Source: Roseitranquillus sp963749675 (lineage in GTDB: Bacteria; Pseudomonadota; Alphaproteobacteria; Rhodobacterales; Rhodobacteraceae). From it: a stretch of DNA of 64,000 nt. The stretch lies in the NCBI GenBank assembly GCA_963749675.1, contig CAVVNT010000008.1:124001-188000 (forward strand), read 5' to 3'. A program made the translations under genes and the position numbers. Below, piece after piece: positions 1-8,063 of the stretch. The notes under the pieces are model-generated. The model had not been told where the DNA came from, did no database searches, and saw only the letters and a program-made list of their open reading frames with translations. Within the stretch, counting starts at the first letter, position 1. Each line of letters begins with the position of its first letter.

Positions 1-808
1 GCCGAGGCCGAGGCCGATCTCGGGGCGCAGGCCCTTGAACGTCACGACCTCTTCGGGCGGGCGGTGCGCCATCTCCATCACGATGTGATCGACCTTGAGC
101 GCGTTGAGGAAGTTGATGAGCCTGTCCCAGGTGCCTTTCTGCACGCTCTGCCCGCCATAGTTGCCGAAGCAGAGATGGATCGCCGGCGTCGTCCTGACGG
201 CGGAGAGGACGATGTTTGCCGCCTCGGCGGCCCATTCCCACTCTTCCGGATGACCGGGCAGGTTCGCCTCGTCGATCTGGATGACGTCGGCGTCGCAGTG
301 CGCCACCTGCTCGGCCAGCGCTTCCGCCAGCGCCATCGCGAGCTTGGGCGTGCTGCCGTAGTGCCGGTCCGACAGGGTCTTGGCCAGCATGTGCGGCCCC
401 GTCAGCGTGAACTTCAGCGGCCGGGTCGCCAGCGCCTTGGCCCGCGCGCACGCCGCCGGCAGGTCGAGCGTGCCGCCGCCGATCGGGCCGTCGGCGAATT
501 CCCGCCGGACGTGCACGGAAGCGCATGCCGGGCTGCGCGCGGAAGCCCTGGATCTCGTCGAAGGTCAGCGCGGTGCGTACCCCGGACATCGGCTGCACGA
601 AGTATTCGATCATGCCGTTGGTCTCGGGGTGGTTCACGTCGAAGCGGTACATCTCGCCGTCGCAGACGAGGTCGATGCCGGCACGCTCCTGCGTGTGCAG
701 CACGACGCGTGTGGCGTCGATCACCGCCTGCTCGCTGGGGCGCGCGGCAAGCCAGTCGGGAACCGGGTAGGAGCCGACGACGGTGGTGAGGATCCGTGGT
801 TCCGACAT
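1..808 (-). pseudogene. MetE-like methyltransferase (COG0620), partial and frameshifted
   Basis: The start codon is at 808 and the reading leaves the window at base 1. The N-terminus reads MSEPRILTTVVGSYPVPDWL, typical of the cobalamin-independent methionine synthase C-terminal barrel family. Later segments LTGPHMLAKTL, DVIQIDEANLPG and IHLCFGNYGG also fit that family. The family transfers methyl groups to thiols with a zinc site; stand-alone short members have uncertain substrates. One extra base near 519-523 shifts the frame after about residue 95, so it is broken as written. It is divergent from the ABC permease gene at 893. It could be an intact gene with a consensus error. Confidence 0.7.
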
Positions 809-835
809 GTGCTCTCCCTTTCCCGCGTGCCGTTC

Positions 836-877
836 TTGACGGCGCTGACCCGCCACCGGATTATCCAGACGGTTAAT
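836..877 (+). promoter_or_regulatory. Promoter with overlapping operator (site A) for ABC permease
   Basis: A -35-like TTGACG (836-841) is followed after 17 bases by a -10-like GATTAT (859-864). An imperfect inverted repeat, ATTATCC-AGAC-GGTTAAT, covers 860-877 and overlaps the -10. Its geometry (5-base arms, 6-base spacer) and right arm resemble the perfect GTAAC-N6-GTTAC palindromes at 1759 and 3914. This fits a repressor site for the TetR protein encoded at 3936. It is the weakest in sequence after the 4636 site. Confidence 0.5.
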
Positions 878-892
878 ACTAGGGGGCCGGGA

Positions 893-1729
893 ATGCCGCA
901 ACAGACCGTCGCCGCCCGGCGCGGGGCGCCGGACGCCGAGGCCGAGCCGGTGCCGGGGGCGCCATCGCGACCGATCGGTCTCGTCCGTCGGTACTGGGTC
1001 GCCGTGGCGGCGCACCTCGCGGTGATCGTGGCCTGGCAGCTCTGGGTGACGCTGGGCGACGTGCCCGGCTACGTCATGCCGAGCCCCCTCGAGACGATAG
1101 CGGCATTGTGGGAGCAGTACGACTGGGTCCACAACACAATGGTGACGGCGGGAGAGATCCTGGCGGGCTACACGCTGGCTGTGGTGTTCGGCGTCGGCGT
1201 GGCGCTGCTGTCGTCGTGGTCTAGGATCATCGACCAGGCGGTGATGCCGCTGATGGTCAGCCTCAACATGATTCCCAAGGTGGCGCTCGGGCCGCTCTTC
1301 ATCGTCTGGTTTTCCTACGGGTTTACGCCGAACGCCCTTATCGTCTTCTCGATCTGCGTGCTGCCGATCCTGTTGACCACGGCGCGGGGGCTGAGGGAGG
1401 TCGAGCCGGAACTCCTGCAACTGGTGCAGGCGCTCAAGGGCTCGCGTTGGCAGGTCTTTACCAAGATCCAGCTGCCAAGCGCGCTGCCCTACGTGTTCTC
1501 GGGGATGAAGGTGGCGACGGTGCTGGCGGTCGCGGGCGCGGTGGTGGGCGAGTTCATCGCCTCCGAGGCGGGTCTCGGCTACCTGATGCTGCAGGTGCAG
1601 GTGACGCTCGACACCGCCGCGATGTTCATGGCGGTCCTGCTGATCACGCTGATCGGCGTCGCGCTCTACGGCCTGGTGGTGCTCGTCGAGTACCTGACGG
1701 TGCCGCAGGACAGCCGCGTCGCCGCCTGA
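893..1729 (+). CDS. ABC transporter permease (SsuC/TauC/ThiX type)
   Basis: This is a 278-residue inner-membrane permease of the BPD-transport family, with about six hydrophobic segments. The family's cytoplasmic EAA-like coupling loop is visible in the stretch LVQALKGSRWQVFTKIQLPS, followed by ALPYVFSGMK. The ATG at 893 was chosen because the longer open frame upstream overlaps the divergent MetE-like gene and its promoter, and because homologues have about 30 residues before the first membrane segment. Its likely partners are the NMT1-type binding protein at 2852-3847 and the ATPase at 5724-6503. The substrate is unknown; relatives carry pyrimidine precursors, riboflavin, nitrate or sulfonates. 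Confidence 0.88.
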   Translation: MPQQTVAARRGAPDAEAEPVPGAPSRPIGLVRRYWVAVAAHLAVIVAWQLWVTLGDVPGYVMPSPLETIAALWEQYDWVHNTMVTAGEILAGYTLAVVFGVGVALLSSWSRIIDQAVMPLMVSLNMIPKVALGPLFIVWFSYGFTPNALIVFSICVLPILLTTARGLREVEPELLQLVQALKGSRWQVFTKIQLPSALPYVFSGMKVATVLAVAGAVVGEFIASEAGLGYLMLQVQVTLDTAAMFMAVLLITLIGVALYGLVVLVEYLTVPQDSRVAA

Positions 1730-1737
1730 CGCTGAGA

Positions 1738-1774
1738 TTGACCGCCCCTCCGCAGTTTGTAACTTTCCGGTTAC
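1738..1774 (+). promoter_or_regulatory. Promoter region with TetR-type operator (site B)
   Basis: The perfect palindrome GTAAC-TTTCCG-GTTAC occupies 1759-1774, 20 bases before the SDR start codon at 1794. A -35-like TTGACC sits at 1738-1743. The same arms and spacer length recur at 3914-3929 next to the tetR gene, which makes this a strong candidate binding site for that regulator. Confidence 0.6.
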
Positions 1775-1793
1775 TCGGACGGGGAGGGCAGGG

Positions 1794-2855
1794 ATGGATG
1801 AGATCACGGCGCCGGAACGGCTGACGCGCGAAGGTTTGCCCGCGCGGATCGAGGACGAAGTCGCCCTCGAGGAGCTGATGACCCGTCCCTCCGAGGCGCT
1901 CGCTGCGGATCTGGCGGCTGTCGAGGGCGATATCCTGGTGCTTGGCGCCGGCGGCAAGATGGGCCCGACGCTCTGCCGCTTGGCCAAGCGCGCGGCGCCC
2001 GACAAGCGGGTGGTCGCTGTGGCGCGGTTCTCCGCCCCAGGGCTGCGGGACAAGCTGGCAGGTCACGGCGTCGAGAGCATCGCCTGCGACCTGCTCGACC
2101 GCGGCGCGGTAGAGGGGTTGCCGGACGTGCCGAACGTCGTCTTCATGGCGGGCTTCAAGTTCGGCGCCACCGGGCGTGAGGCGATGACCTGGGCGATGAA
2201 CGCACTGGTGCCGTCGCATGTTGCCGAGCGGTTCCGGGCGTCGCGGATCGTCGCGATGTCGACCGGCTGCGTCTATCCGTTCGTGCGTATCGCCGACGGC
2301 GGCCCGACCGAGGAGGTGCCGCCGGGCCCGCCACCGGGCGAGTACGCCTGGTCCTGCCTCGCCCGCGAGCGGATGTTCGAGCACGGCTCGCAGACCCACG
2401 ACACCGCCGGCCGGCTGATCCGGTTGAACTATGCGATCGACATGCGCTACGGCGTGCTGCACGACGTCGCAGCACTGGTCGCGGCCGGGCAGCCGGTGGA
2501 CGTCGCCATGGGTCATGCCAACGTCATCTGGCAGGGCGACGCCAACAGCCAGATCCTGCGCGCGCTGCGCCACGTCACCACGCCGACCTCGCCGCTCAAC
2601 GTCACCGGGCCGGAGACCGTCTCGATCCGCGAGCTGGCGCACGCCTTCGCCGAGCGCCTCGGCACAGAGGCGCGGGTCGCCGGCAAAGAGGCGGAGACCG
2701 GATGGCTCAACGACGCGAGCCAGGCGCGGCGCCTCTTCGGCCCGCCGGTGGTGCCGCTCGAGCGGATGATCGATTGGCAGGCGGACTGGATCGCCCGCGG
2801 CCTGCCCTCGCTCGGCAAGCCCACCGGCTTCCAGGTCCGCGACGGCAAGTTCTAG
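1794..2855 (+). CDS. NAD-dependent epimerase/dehydratase (extended SDR) with atypical active site
   Basis: The 353-residue protein has the dinucleotide-binding motif GAGGKMG at residues 51-57 and the downstream STGCVYPF segment of extended SDRs. The catalytic YxxxK motif is altered: Tyr184 is present but the lysine position is Cys188 (EYAWSCLARE). It therefore may not be a standard dehydrogenase or epimerase. The first ATG at 1794 follows a GGGAGGG-like ribosome site. The gene has its own operator-bearing leader (1738-1774) and converges with the binding-protein gene, overlapping it by four bases at a shared CTAG. It probably modifies a carboxylated sugar or polyol handled by this cluster; the substrate is not known. 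Confidence 0.8.
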   Translation: MDEITAPERLTREGLPARIEDEVALEELMTRPSEALAADLAAVEGDILVLGAGGKMGPTLCRLAKRAAPDKRVVAVARFSAPGLRDKLAGHGVESIACDLLDRGAVEGLPDVPNVVFMAGFKFGATGREAMTWAMNALVPSHVAERFRASRIVAMSTGCVYPFVRIADGGPTEEVPPGPPPGEYAWSCLARERMFEHGSQTHDTAGRLIRLNYAIDMRYGVLHDVAALVAAGQPVDVAMGHANVIWQGDANSQILRALRHVTTPTSPLNVTGPETVSIRELAHAFAERLGTEARVAGKEAETGWLNDASQARRLFGPPVVPLERMIDWQADWIARGLPSLGKPTGFQVRDGKF

Positions 2856-3847
2856 GGCGTCGGCACCACGATCGACGTGTCGAGGTACTCGTTCGTCACC
2901 TTCTCGGTGATGTCGAACGGCTGCTCGAGGTCGAAGTAGGTCTCGGTCAGCGCATAGTCCGCCTGCAGCCGCTCGGGGTCGAAGTAGCCGAGTCCCTTGG
3001 TCGTTGAGGTCTCGTCAGTCAGCAGCTCGACCACCAACGCCCAGTTCTGCAGTTCGTTCTCCGTCTGCAGGCCGGTGTTGGCGGCGACCAGCGCGTCGAC
3101 GCAGGGCTCCGGGTTCTCGACGCAGAAAGCGAAGGCGCGCTGCGTCACCTGGACGAAGTCACGAACCGCGTCGGGGTGCTCTTCGAGGAAGTCCGAATTC
3201 ACGATGATCGAGTTGCCGTAGGGGTTCACCCCGTGCTCCTTCCACGCGAAGTAGCCCATGTCCTCGCCGAGCTCCCGCTCGAAGATGTGGTGGATGTTGT
3301 AGAACGACGTGGTGATGTCGAAGGCACCGGACTTCAGACCGGCGAGCTTCGCGTTGGGCTGCACGTTGACCCAAGCGACCGCCTCGGGCTCCATCCCCAC
3401 CGCCTTGGCGAGCGCGGGCCACATCGCGCGGGCGGCGTCGGAGGGCGGGTTGCCGATCTTGCGGCCGGCGAAGTCCTGCACGTCCTCGATCCCGGAGGAC
3501 TTGAGCCAGTACATCCCGTAGGGCGAGTTCGCGTAGATGTTCATCACCGCCTCGAACTTGGCGCCCTGGCCAAGGGCCAGCAGCGCCGTACCGAGGTCGG
3601 CGAGACCGATGTCCGAGGCGCCGACGCCGGTGCGTTGCGCCGCCATGGTCGAGCCCTTGCCCTGCTCGATGTTCAGGTCGATCCCCGCCTCCTCGTACCA
3701 GCCCTGCTCCCTGGCATAGTAGTAGGGCGCATGGTCGCCGCCGGCGATCCAGTTCAGCACGAAGTCGATCTCGACCGTCTCCTGCGCCCGCGCGAGCGGG
3801 GCAATCAGCAGCGCCGCCGCGCCCGTCGTGATGGCGATCCTCATCAT
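2852..3847 (-). CDS. ABC transporter substrate-binding protein (NMT1/THI5-like)
   Basis: This is a 331-residue periplasmic binding protein. A Sec signal peptide (about residues 1-21, ending ...LARA-Q) precedes the family signature FVLNWIAGGDHAPYYYAREQ near the N-terminus. Related proteins bind hydroxymethylpyrimidine, riboflavin or aromatic compounds and feed ThiX/RibX-type permeases. The gene is divergent from tetR at 3936, and the palindromic operator at 3914-3929 lies between them. It converges with the SDR gene. A second binding protein of the same family is at 12625. Confidence 0.87.
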   Translation of the reverse strand: MMRIAITTGAAALLIAPLARAQETVEIDFVLNWIAGGDHAPYYYAREQGWYEEAGIDLNIEQGKGSTMAAQRTGVGASDIGLADLGTALLALGQGAKFEAVMNIYANSPYGMYWLKSSGIEDVQDFAGRKIGNPPSDAARAMWPALAKAVGMEPEAVAWVNVQPNAKLAGLKSGAFDITTSFYNIHHIFERELGEDMGYFAWKEHGVNPYGNSIIVNSDFLEEHPDAVRDFVQVTQRAFAFCVENPEPCVDALVAANTGLQTENELQNWALVVELLTDETSTTKGLGYFDPERLQADYALTETYFDLEQPFDITEKVTNEYLDTSIVVPTP

Positions 3848-3913
3848 CCTCGTCGTTCTCCCTCCTGCGGTCCGAGCGGTCGGCGATTGACCGCCGTGAC
3901 GCGTTCGGACAAG

Positions 3914-3929
3914 GTAACTTTATGGTTAC
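3914..3929. promoter_or_regulatory. Palindromic operator between SBP and tetR (site C)
   Basis: The perfect palindrome GTAAC-TTTATG-GTTAC lies between the divergent binding-protein gene (start 3847) and tetR (start 3936), only six bases before the tetR start codon. This position fits autorepression of tetR and co-repression of the binding-protein gene. The upstream element TTGACCGCC at 3887 is also found before site B. Confidence 0.65.
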
Positions 3930-3935
3930 TACACG

Positions 3936-4628
3936 GTGCGGTCGGTGACCGCCTCTGTCAACGACAAAGGCCCGGGCGCCGCTCGGGCGCGCAAGCCTGT
4001 GAGACGGGACCCGGACGGCACGCGGCGCCGTATTCTCGATGCCGCCTCGGCCGACTTTGCCGCGCGGGGTCTCGGCGGCGCGCGGATCAACGAGATCGCC
4101 GAGCGGGCGGGCGTGAACAAGCGCATGCTCTACCACTATTTCGGCGACAAGGACGGGCTGTTCCTCGCGGTGCTGGAGGAGTCCTACGCGCGGCTGCGCC
4201 AGCGCGAGCGCGACCTGCAGCTCGACCACCTGCCGCCCGCGACGGCGATGCGCCGGCTCGTCGAGACGACCTGGGACCACTACCTCAAGCACCCGGAATT
4301 CATAAGGTTTCTGAACTCAGAGAACATGCATCGGGCGCGTCACCTGCGTCAGTCCAGCCGTGCCCGCGAGATGCATTCGCCCTTCGTCGAGATGATCGAC
4401 CAGATACTCGACCGCGGGGTGGAGCAGGGGGTGTTCCGCAAGGGCATCGACCCCGTGGAGCTTTACATCTCGATCGCCGGGATCGGCTACTTCTATCTGT
4501 CGAACCGCTTCACCTTGTCGGTGATCTTCGACCGCGACCTCGAGCAGCCGGACCTGCTGGCCCGCTGGCGGATGCTGATGGTCGAGATGGTCCTTTCGTA
4601 TCTCCGCCCGGAGGAGGTGCCGGCATGA
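3936..4628 (+). CDS. TetR/AcrR family transcriptional regulator
   Basis: The 230-residue protein has an N-terminal helix-turn-helix (about residues 27-75, including ...ERAGVNKRMLYHYFGDKDGL), the standard TetR DNA-recognition region. The ligand-binding part contains HPEFIRFLNSENMHRARHLR, resembling the RutR/NemR-like C-terminal domain group. The start is GTG at 3936; no better start lies between it and the operator. It is divergent from the NMT1 binding protein and is followed by the aldolase operon. The likely role is ligand-responsive repressor of cluster 1, with sites at 860, 1759, 3914 and weakly at 4636. Confidence 0.88.
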   Translation: MRSVTASVNDKGPGAARARKPVRRDPDGTRRRILDAASADFAARGLGGARINEIAERAGVNKRMLYHYFGDKDGLFLAVLEESYARLRQRERDLQLDHLPPATAMRRLVETTWDHYLKHPEFIRFLNSENMHRARHLRQSSRAREMHSPFVEMIDQILDRGVEQGVFRKGIDPVELYISIAGIGYFYLSNRFTLSVIFDRDLEQPDLLARWRMLMVEMVLSYLRPEEVPA

Positions 4629-4635
4629 CCAGCTT

Positions 4636-4651
4636 GTGCCGGCTTAGTTAC
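4636..4651. promoter_or_regulatory. Degenerate operator half-site (site D) before aldolase operon
   Basis: GTGCC-GGCTTA-GTTAC keeps the right arm and the six-base spacing of the palindromes at 1759 and 3914 but has only a weak left arm. It lies 15 bases before the start codon at 4666, in the position expected for control of the long operon. It may be chance. Confidence 0.35.
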
Positions 4652-4665
4652 TTGCGGGGTCGGGG

Positions 4666-5724
4666 ATGACCGCGCATTGGAGCGACAGCTCCGCCGAGGT
4701 GCGGGGGACGCTGCGCGCCGGCCTCGCGATCCCGGCGCATCCACTGGCGCTGACCGACGGCCGCGAGCTCGATGCCCGCCGGCAACGGGCGCTCAGCCGC
4801 TACTACCTCGCTGCGGGGGCGGGCGGTCTGGCCGTTGGCGTCCACACCACGCAGTTCGCAATCCGCGAGGCCGGCCTCTACGCGCCGGTCCTGCGGCTCG
4901 CCGCCGAGACCGCCGCGCAGGATGCCCGCACGCCGGTGATGATCGCCGGCGTCTGTGGCCGGACCGGCCAGGCGCGGCGCGAGGCCGAGATCGCGCGCAG
5001 CCTCGGCTACCACGCCGGGCTCCTGTCGCTCGCTGCGATGCCGCAGGCGTCGGAGGATGAGCTGGTCGGCCATTGCCGCGCCGTCGCGTCCGAGATCCCG
5101 CTCGTCGGCTTCTATCTGCAGCGTGCGGTCGGCGGGCGCGACCTCTCCGCCGCGTTCTGGCGCCGCTTCGCCGAGATCGAGAACGTCGTCGCGATCAAGA
5201 TCGCCCCGTTCGACCGCTACCGCACCCTCGACGTCGTTCGCGGCGTCGTCGAGGCGCGGGCGGAGGAGCGGGTGACGCTCTACACCGGCAACGACGACCA
5301 CATCCTGCTCGACCTGCTGACGACCTACCGCATCCGCCGGGACGACGCGGAGGTGACGGTGCGGATCCGCGGCGGCCTCCTCGGGCAGTGGTCGGTCTGG
5401 GCCCGCGCCGCCGTCGAATTGCTCGGACGCGCACACGCGGCGGCCGAGGCGGGGACGATTTCGGCCGAGCTGCTGACGCTGGACGCGCAGTTGACGGACG
5501 CGAACGGGGCGCTCTTCGACGTCCGCAACGGCTTTGCCGGGTGCATCGCGGGCTGCCACGAAGTGCTGCGGCGGCAGGGGCTGCTAGAGAACCTCGTCCT
5601 GCTCGACCCGGAGGAGGGGCTGGGCCCCGGCCAGGCGGCCGAGATCGACCGGGTGATCGCGGCCTACCCGCACCTGACCGACGACGCCTTCGTTGCGGCG
5701 CACCGCGAGGAGTGGCTGTCGTGA
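4666..5724 (+). CDS. Dihydrodipicolinate synthase family aldolase/lyase
   Basis: This 352-residue protein belongs to the class I aldolase DHDPS/NAL superfamily, which cleaves or condenses pyruvate-type units through a lysine Schiff base. Candidate catalytic residues are Lys178 in VVAIKIAPFDRYR and Tyr150 in LVGFYLQ. It is longer than DapA (about 290), so a true lysine-biosynthesis role is unlikely; a 2-keto-sugar-acid aldolase or dehydratase fits the cluster better. It starts the operon, and its TGA overlaps the ATPase start (ATGA at 5724). The DUF993 protein of cluster 2 (15878-17038) looks like its functional counterpart. Confidence 0.82.
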   Translation: MTAHWSDSSAEVRGTLRAGLAIPAHPLALTDGRELDARRQRALSRYYLAAGAGGLAVGVHTTQFAIREAGLYAPVLRLAAETAAQDARTPVMIAGVCGRTGQARREAEIARSLGYHAGLLSLAAMPQASEDELVGHCRAVASEIPLVGFYLQRAVGGRDLSAAFWRRFAEIENVVAIKIAPFDRYRTLDVVRGVVEARAEERVTLYTGNDDHILLDLLTTYRIRRDDAEVTVRIRGGLLGQWSVWARAAVELLGRAHAAAEAGTISAELLTLDAQLTDANGALFDVRNGFAGCIAGCHEVLRRQGLLENLVLLDPEEGLGPGQAAEIDRVIAAYPHLTDDAFVAAHREEWLS

Positions 5725-6503
5725 TGGATGCCACGCCCGACCCGCGGCCGTTCATCCGCCTGCAGAACGTCCGCAAGGTCTACCGCAGCGGCGGGCAGGA
5801 GTTCGTCGCCGTCTCGGACGTGACGATGAGCGTGGCCGAGGGTGAGTTCGTCTCGCTGGTCGGTCCGTCGGGCTGCGGCAAGACGACAGTGCTCAAGATC
5901 CTCGCCGATCTGCACGGGTACGAGGGGGGCAGCGTCGACATCGGCGACCCCGGGCACCCGTTCACGCCCGGCCGCGACGTCGGCATGGTATTCCAGCAGC
6001 CGCTCCTGCTGAAGTGGCGGAACGTGATCGGCAACGTGCTGCTGCCCGCCGAGATCCTCGGCCTGCCGATAAAGCCGGCGCGGGAGCGGGCGCGCAACCT
6101 GCTGAAGCTCGTCGGTCTCGAGGGGTTCGAGGACAAGCAGCCTCATGAGCTCTCGGGGGGCATGCAGCAGCGGGCGGCGATCGCGCGGGCGCTCCTGCAC
6201 GACCCAAAGGTCGTGCTGATGGACGAGCCGTTCGGCGCGCTCGACGCGCTCACGCGCGAGCGGATGAACCTCGAGCTGCTGCGCATCTGGGACGAGAGCC
6301 GCAAGACCATCCTGTTCGTCACGCACTCGATCCAGGAGGCGGTGCTGATGGGCTCGCATTGCGCGGTGCTGACGGCGGGGCCGGCGCGGATGGCCGACTA
6401 CTTCGCGATCGACCTGCCGTATCCGCGCCGGCTCGACATGCGGCAGTCGCCCGAGTTCGGGCGCTATGCCCGCCGGATTTACGACCTGCTGGGAGTTGAC
6501 TGA
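5724..6503 (+). CDS. ABC transporter ATP-binding protein (nitrate/sulfonate/pyrimidine type)
   Basis: The 259-residue ATPase has a Walker A GPSGCGKTT (residues 47-55), Q-loop FQQPLLLKWRNV, signature LSGGMQQRAAIARAL, Walker B VVLMDEPFGALD and a switch histidine in FVTHSIQEA. It would energise the SsuC-type permeases. It is the only ATPase in the window although there are two permeases (893, 11814) and two binding proteins, so it may serve both. The start ATG at 5724 overlaps the preceding stop codon. A longer in-frame extension upstream lies inside the aldolase gene and is rejected. Confidence 0.9.
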   Translation: MDATPDPRPFIRLQNVRKVYRSGGQEFVAVSDVTMSVAEGEFVSLVGPSGCGKTTVLKILADLHGYEGGSVDIGDPGHPFTPGRDVGMVFQQPLLLKWRNVIGNVLLPAEILGLPIKPARERARNLLKLVGLEGFEDKQPHELSGGMQQRAAIARALLHDPKVVLMDEPFGALDALTRERMNLELLRIWDESRKTILFVTHSIQEAVLMGSHCAVLTAGPARMADYFAIDLPYPRRLDMRQSPEFGRYARRIYDLLGVD

Positions 6504-6550
6504 TCGCGGCGGTCCGAACCGCCGCAAGAAAGCGAGAGGGGAGGACGACG

Positions 6551-7552
6551 ATGAAGCGACTGACATTGAGCCTGCTGGCCGCGGCCGGACTGGCGCTGCC
6601 GGCGGCGGCGCAGGACTACCCGTGGCAGCCGGAGAAGCCGATCACCATCATCGTGCCCTGGGGCGCGGGCGGCGCCACCGATCAGGTGACGCGCATTACC
6701 GCCGGGGTGCTGGAGGATGAGCTCGGGCATAGCGTCGTGGTCGTGAACCAGCCCGGCGCCTCGGGCGCCATCGGCAAGAAGAGCGCCTGGGAGGCCGAGC
6801 GCGACGGCTACACGTGGGCCGCCGGCGCGCCGAAGCAGCTCGGCACCTATCAGCTGCTCGGCCAGTGGGACACCTGGATCGACGACTGGCGGCTCTACAA
6901 CACCGTCACCAACGTGCCGCTGGTGTCGGTGAACCCGGACGCCCCGTACCAGACGATGGACGACTTCGTGCAGGCTATGCAGGAGGGGGGCGTGACCATC
7001 GCCACCGCCGGCGCCGGCTCGTCCGGTCACGCCGCGGCGGAGGCGCTGAAGGGCGCGGTCGGCGGCGCGTACAAGCACGTCACCTATGACGGCGGCAACC
7101 CGGCGGTGGTCGCGACGGTCGCGGGCGAGGCCGAGGCGACGACGCAGCTCGCCTCCGAACAGGCCGAGATGATCCGGGCCGGGCGGCTGCGGCCGCTCGC
7201 GGTTCTGGCGGATCAGCCGCTCGAGATCGAGGGGCACGGGACGATCCCGCCGGTGACGGACTTCGTCGAGGAGGACCTGCCGATCCTCTCGACGGCTTTC
7301 GGCATCTTCATCCCGAAGGAGGGCACGCCGCCCGAGGTGATCGAGACCTTCGACCGGATCTGGGCCGAGGTGATCCCGAACGCCGAGCCGCTGAAGCAAT
7401 ACGCGCTGGAGAAGGGCGCGCTGTTCACGCCCGCGGCCGGCGACGAGGCGCGCGAGCGGGTGTGGCCCGAGGTGCAGGCCGACGCCTGGTCGTTCCACGA
7501 GGCCGGCCGCACGACGATGTCGCCGGAGGAGCTGGGCATTCCCAAGCCGTGA
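6551..7552 (+). CDS. Tripartite tricarboxylate transporter substrate-binding protein TctC (Bug family)
   Basis: The 333-residue periplasmic receptor begins with a signal peptide (MKRLTLSLLAAAGLALPAAA-QD). The Bug-family hallmark follows, KPITIIVPWGAGGATDQ, whose loop contacts a carboxylate of the ligand. The later HVTYDGGNPAV segment is also typical. The start ATG is preceded by a purine-rich GAGAGGGGAGG. It heads the transporter triplet tctC-tctB-tctA inside the long operon. The ligand is probably a carboxylate, but the family is too broad to name it. Its paralogue is at 20979-22001. Confidence 0.9.
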   Translation: MKRLTLSLLAAAGLALPAAAQDYPWQPEKPITIIVPWGAGGATDQVTRITAGVLEDELGHSVVVVNQPGASGAIGKKSAWEAERDGYTWAAGAPKQLGTYQLLGQWDTWIDDWRLYNTVTNVPLVSVNPDAPYQTMDDFVQAMQEGGVTIATAGAGSSGHAAAEALKGAVGGAYKHVTYDGGNPAVVATVAGEAEATTQLASEQAEMIRAGRLRPLAVLADQPLEIEGHGTIPPVTDFVEEDLPILSTAFGIFIPKEGTPPEVIETFDRIWAEVIPNAEPLKQYALEKGALFTPAAGDEARERVWPEVQADAWSFHEAGRTTMSPEELGIPKP

Positions 7553-7560
7553 CCGCAAAC

Positions 7561-7581
7561 GGGCCGCGCCCGCCGCGGCCC
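7561..7581 (+). other. Intercistronic stem-loop between tctC and tctB
   Basis: GGGCCGCG (7561-7568) and CGCGGCCC (7574-7581) form a perfect 8-bp stem with a 5-base loop eight bases after the tctC stop. There is no T-run, so it is not a classic terminator. Such hairpins in transporter operons often protect the binding-protein transcript from 3' decay. A hairpin in the same gene gap occurs in cluster 2. Confidence 0.55.
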
Positions 7582-7600
7582 CACCCAGCGACGAGGCCGC

Positions 7601-8056
7601 ATGTTCAGGACCGCCGACATCTGGTTCGCCCTGTTCCTCACCGTCTTCGGCGGCGCGGTGGTCGTCGAGTCGTGGCGGATGCCGCGCTTGGCAAATCTCG
7701 GCGTGCACCCGATGAGCGCACCCGGGCTGACGCCGGGGCTGCTCGGCCTGGTGCTCGCGGGGCTCGGCCTCGCGCTGCTCCTCCGCAGCGCGTGGACGGC
7801 GCCGGCGCGCGCGGCGGGCGAGGGGGGGCGGGACCGGCTCGCCATCACGCTCGTCCTGTGCCTCGTTTACGCCATCGGGCTGCTGGGCCGCGTTCCGTTC
7901 TGGCTCGCCACCGCGGTCTTCGTCGGCGCCTTCGCGCTGGTGTTCACCTGGCGCGGGGGGCTCCGCGCCGTGCTCTTCGCAGCGATGCTGGCGCTGGCGA
8001 CCTCAGCGATCGTCTCGACGCTGTTCCAAGAGGTCTTCCTGGTGCGACTGCCGTGA
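7601..8056 (+). CDS. Tripartite tricarboxylate transporter small membrane subunit TctB
   Basis: The 151-residue hydrophobic protein has about four membrane segments, the size and pattern of the TctB subunit. The first segment, near residues 7-24, is followed by HPMSAPGLTPGLLGLVLAGL, matching the TctB pattern in which a P-x-G-x-x-P motif precedes the second helix. It sits 48 bases after tctC, with a stem-loop in the gap, and eight bases before tctA. It works with TctA as the membrane part of a sodium- or proton-driven importer. Its paralogue is at 20456-20920. Confidence 0.85.
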   Translation: MFRTADIWFALFLTVFGGAVVVESWRMPRLANLGVHPMSAPGLTPGLLGLVLAGLGLALLLRSAWTAPARAAGEGGRDRLAITLVLCLVYAIGLLGRVPFWLATAVFVGAFALVFTWRGGLRAVLFAAMLALATSAIVSTLFQEVFLVRLP

Positions 8057-8063
8057 GGACGGG

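Noticed and set aside
380..892. Upstream extension of the ABC permease frame, giving 449 residues
   Set aside because: The extension is antisense to the MetE-like gene and crosses its promoter; homologues start near 893.
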